A stretch of DNA of 64,000 nucleotides from Elephas maximus indicus (Eukaryota; Chordata; Mammalia; Proboscidea; Elephantidae), in assembly GCF_024166365.1 (NCBI RefSeq), contig NC_064826.1, positions 19,740,001 through 19,804,000 on the forward strand, in the 5' to 3' direction. Below, one piece after another: positions 62,342-64,000 of the stretch. Below the pieces are notes generated by a model, which saw nothing but the letters and a program-made list of their open reading frames with translations, did not search any database and was not told the DNA's origin. The number at the start of each line of letters is the position of its first letter. Position 1 is the first letter of the stretch. The position numbers and the translations under genes were made by a program.

Positions 62342-64000
62342 GTTTTTTTTTTTTTTTTTATACTTGTGCTTTAAGTGAAAGTTTACAAGTCAGTCTCTAA
62401 CATAAAAATTTATATACACCTTGCTACATACTCCCAGTTACTCTCCCCCAATGAGAGAGCCCGCTCTCTCCCTCCACTCTCTCTTTTCGTGTCCATTTCA
62501 CCAGCTTCTAACCCCCTCTACCCTCTCATCTCCCCTCCAGACAGGAGATGCCAACATAGTCTCAAGCGTCCACCTGATCCAAGAAGCTCACTCCTCACCA
62601 GCGTCCCTCTCCAACCCATTGTCCACTCCAATCCATGTCTGAAGAGTTGGCTTTGGGAATGGTTTCTGTCCTGGGCCAACAAAAGGTCTGGGAGCCATGA
62701 CCACCAGGGTCCTTCCAGTCTCAGTCAGACCATTCAGTCTGGTCTTTTTGTGAGAATTTGGGGTCTGCATCCCACTGCTGTCCTGCTCCCTCAGGGGTTC
62801 GCTGTTGTGTTCCCTGTCAGGGCAGTCATCGGTTGTAGCCGGGCACCATCTAGTTCTTCTGGTCTCAGGATGATGTAGTCTCTGTTTCATGTACCCCTTT
62901 CTGTCTCTTGGGCTCGTAATTACCTTGCGTCCTTGGTGTTCTTCATTCTGCTTTGATCCAGGTAGGTTGAGACCAATTAATGCGCCTCAGATGGCTGCTT
63001 GCTAGCGTTTAAGACCCCAGACGCCACTCTTCAAAGTGGGATGCAGAATGTTTTCTTAATAGATTTTATTATGCCAATTGACTTAGATGTCCCCTGAAAT
63101 CATGGTCCCCAAGCCCCTGCCCCTGCTACACTGGCCTTCAAAGCATTCAGTTTATTCAGGAAACTTCTTTGCTTCTGGTTGAGTCCAATTGTGCTGACCT
63201 CCCCTGTATTGTGTGCCGTCTTTCCCTTCACCTTAAGTAGTTCTTATCTACCAACTAATTAGTGAATACCCCTCTCCCACCCTCCCACCCTCCCCCCTCT
63301 CGTAACCACAAAAGAATGTTTTCTTCTCAGTTTAAACTGTTTCTCAAGTTCTTATAATAGTGGTCTTATACAATATTTGTCCTTTTGCAACTGACTAATT
63401 TCACTGAGCATAATGCCTTCCAGGTTCCTCCAAGTTATGAAATGTTTCACAGATTCCTCACTGTTCTTTATCAATGCATAGTATTCCATTGTGTAATACA
63501 CCATAATTTATTTACCCATTCATCCGTTGATGGGCACCTTGGTTGCGTCCATCTTTTTGCTATTGTAAACAGTGCTGCAATAAACATGGGTGTGCATGTA
63601 TCTGTTCATGTAAAGGCTCTTATTTCTCTAGGATATATTCCAAGGAGTGGGATTGCTGGATCGTATGGTAGTTCTATTTCTAGCTTTTTAAGGAAGCGCC
63701 AAATCGACTTCCAAAGTGGTAGTACCATTGGACATGCCCACCAGCAGTGTATAAGTGTTCCAGTCTCTCCCACAGCCTCTCCAACATTTATTATTTTGTG
63801 TTTTTTGCATTAATGCCAGTCTTGTTGGAGTGAGATGAAATCTCATTGTAGTTTTGATCTGCATTTCTCTAATGGCTAATGAACGTGAATATTTCCTCAT
63901 ATATATGTTAGCTACCTGAATGTCTTCTTTAGTGAAATGTCTATTCATATCTTTTGCCCATTTTTTAATTGGGTTATTAGTCTTTTTGCAGTTTAGTTTT
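62342..64000 (-). mobile_element. Younger lineage L1, antisense, runs off the window
   Basis: T-run, then 'acttgtgctttaagtgaaagtttacaag', the 3' UTR colinear with 24712-25528 in reverse, and from about 63380 the ORF2 C-terminal region. At least 1.66 kb. It is inserted in the old L1. Confidence 0.88.
63688..63948 (-). pseudogene. L1 ORF2 C-terminal fragment (86 codons open)
   Basis: Contains [40 protein letters not shown] and KCWRGCG, a well conserved L1 ORF2 C-terminus with its zinc-knuckle-like cysteines. A frameshift after KCWRGCG puts the rest out of frame, so this copy is dead though younger than the other L1 fragments. Upstream ORF2 is outside the window. Confidence 0.87.

Noticed and set aside
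62375-62878. 167-codon plus-strand frame
   Set aside because: Antisense of the L1 3' UTR, which the colinear copy at 24712-25528 shows to be non-coding.
63385-63813. 142-codon plus-strand frame
   Set aside because: Antisense shadow of the L1 ORF2 C-terminus.
55847-64000. CEP41 exon 3
   Set aside because: No sequence matching the expected continuation after LDTG (NSMTK-like) with splice sites was found. The region is mostly L1 and RTE.

Overview
This is a mammalian genomic window, almost certainly from an afrotherian and most likely an elephant or close relative. The evidence is the repeat content: dozens of AfroSINE-type tRNA-derived SINEs, RTE (BovB-like) LINEs ending in CTAACAACAACAAC, and several L1 3' ends of a lineage-specific kind. 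These are mixed with pan-mammalian fossils (MIR, L2, MER5A, MER20, MER2/Tigger, old L1M, MaLR-type LTRs). There are no bacterial features, operons or CRISPR arrays.

Only one host gene is supported. CEP41 (centrosomal protein 41, also TSGA14) lies on the + strand, with its CpG-island promoter at about 41490-42190, coding exon 1 at 41915-41947 and coding exon 2 at 55783-55846. Together the exons encode the first 32 residues plus one base of codon 33. Intron 1 is 13,835 bp. Intron 2 starts at 55847 and runs past the window end. The promoter has a palindromic RFX X-box (41705-41719) and a divergent CCAAT pair (41778-41805), which suits a cilium/basal-body gene.

Layout: 1-41490 is intergenic DNA upstream of CEP41 and no exon was recognised in it. 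In human the next gene on that side is MEST, so MEST may lie beyond the left edge. 41490-42190 is the promoter. 42190-55782 is intron 1, with SINEs, antisense L1, an LTR split by an RTE element, and MER20. 55847-64000 is intron 2, mostly a long antisense old L1 broken by a SINE and RTE copies, then a younger antisense L1 that runs off the window.

Nested insertion is the main structural theme. Old L1M sequence at 7240-13120 is interrupted by a MER2 element, younger L1 3' ends, an inverted MER5-like element and a foldback element. Two MaLR-type LTRs are each split by an RTE copy. Every LINE reading frame seen is broken (frameshifts, stops, lost catalytic residues). I found no new coding system. 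The most interesting signals are the promoter X-box, a piggyBac-like element with TTAA ends (27506-27968), a tRNA-Gly-headed SINE with an RTE-derived tail, tandem SINE insertions sharing three copies of the target sequence, and an afrotherian-looking inverted MER5-like family. Family names were assigned from memory of consensus sequences without database searches, and repeat edges are good to about 5-20 bp unless a target duplication fixes them.
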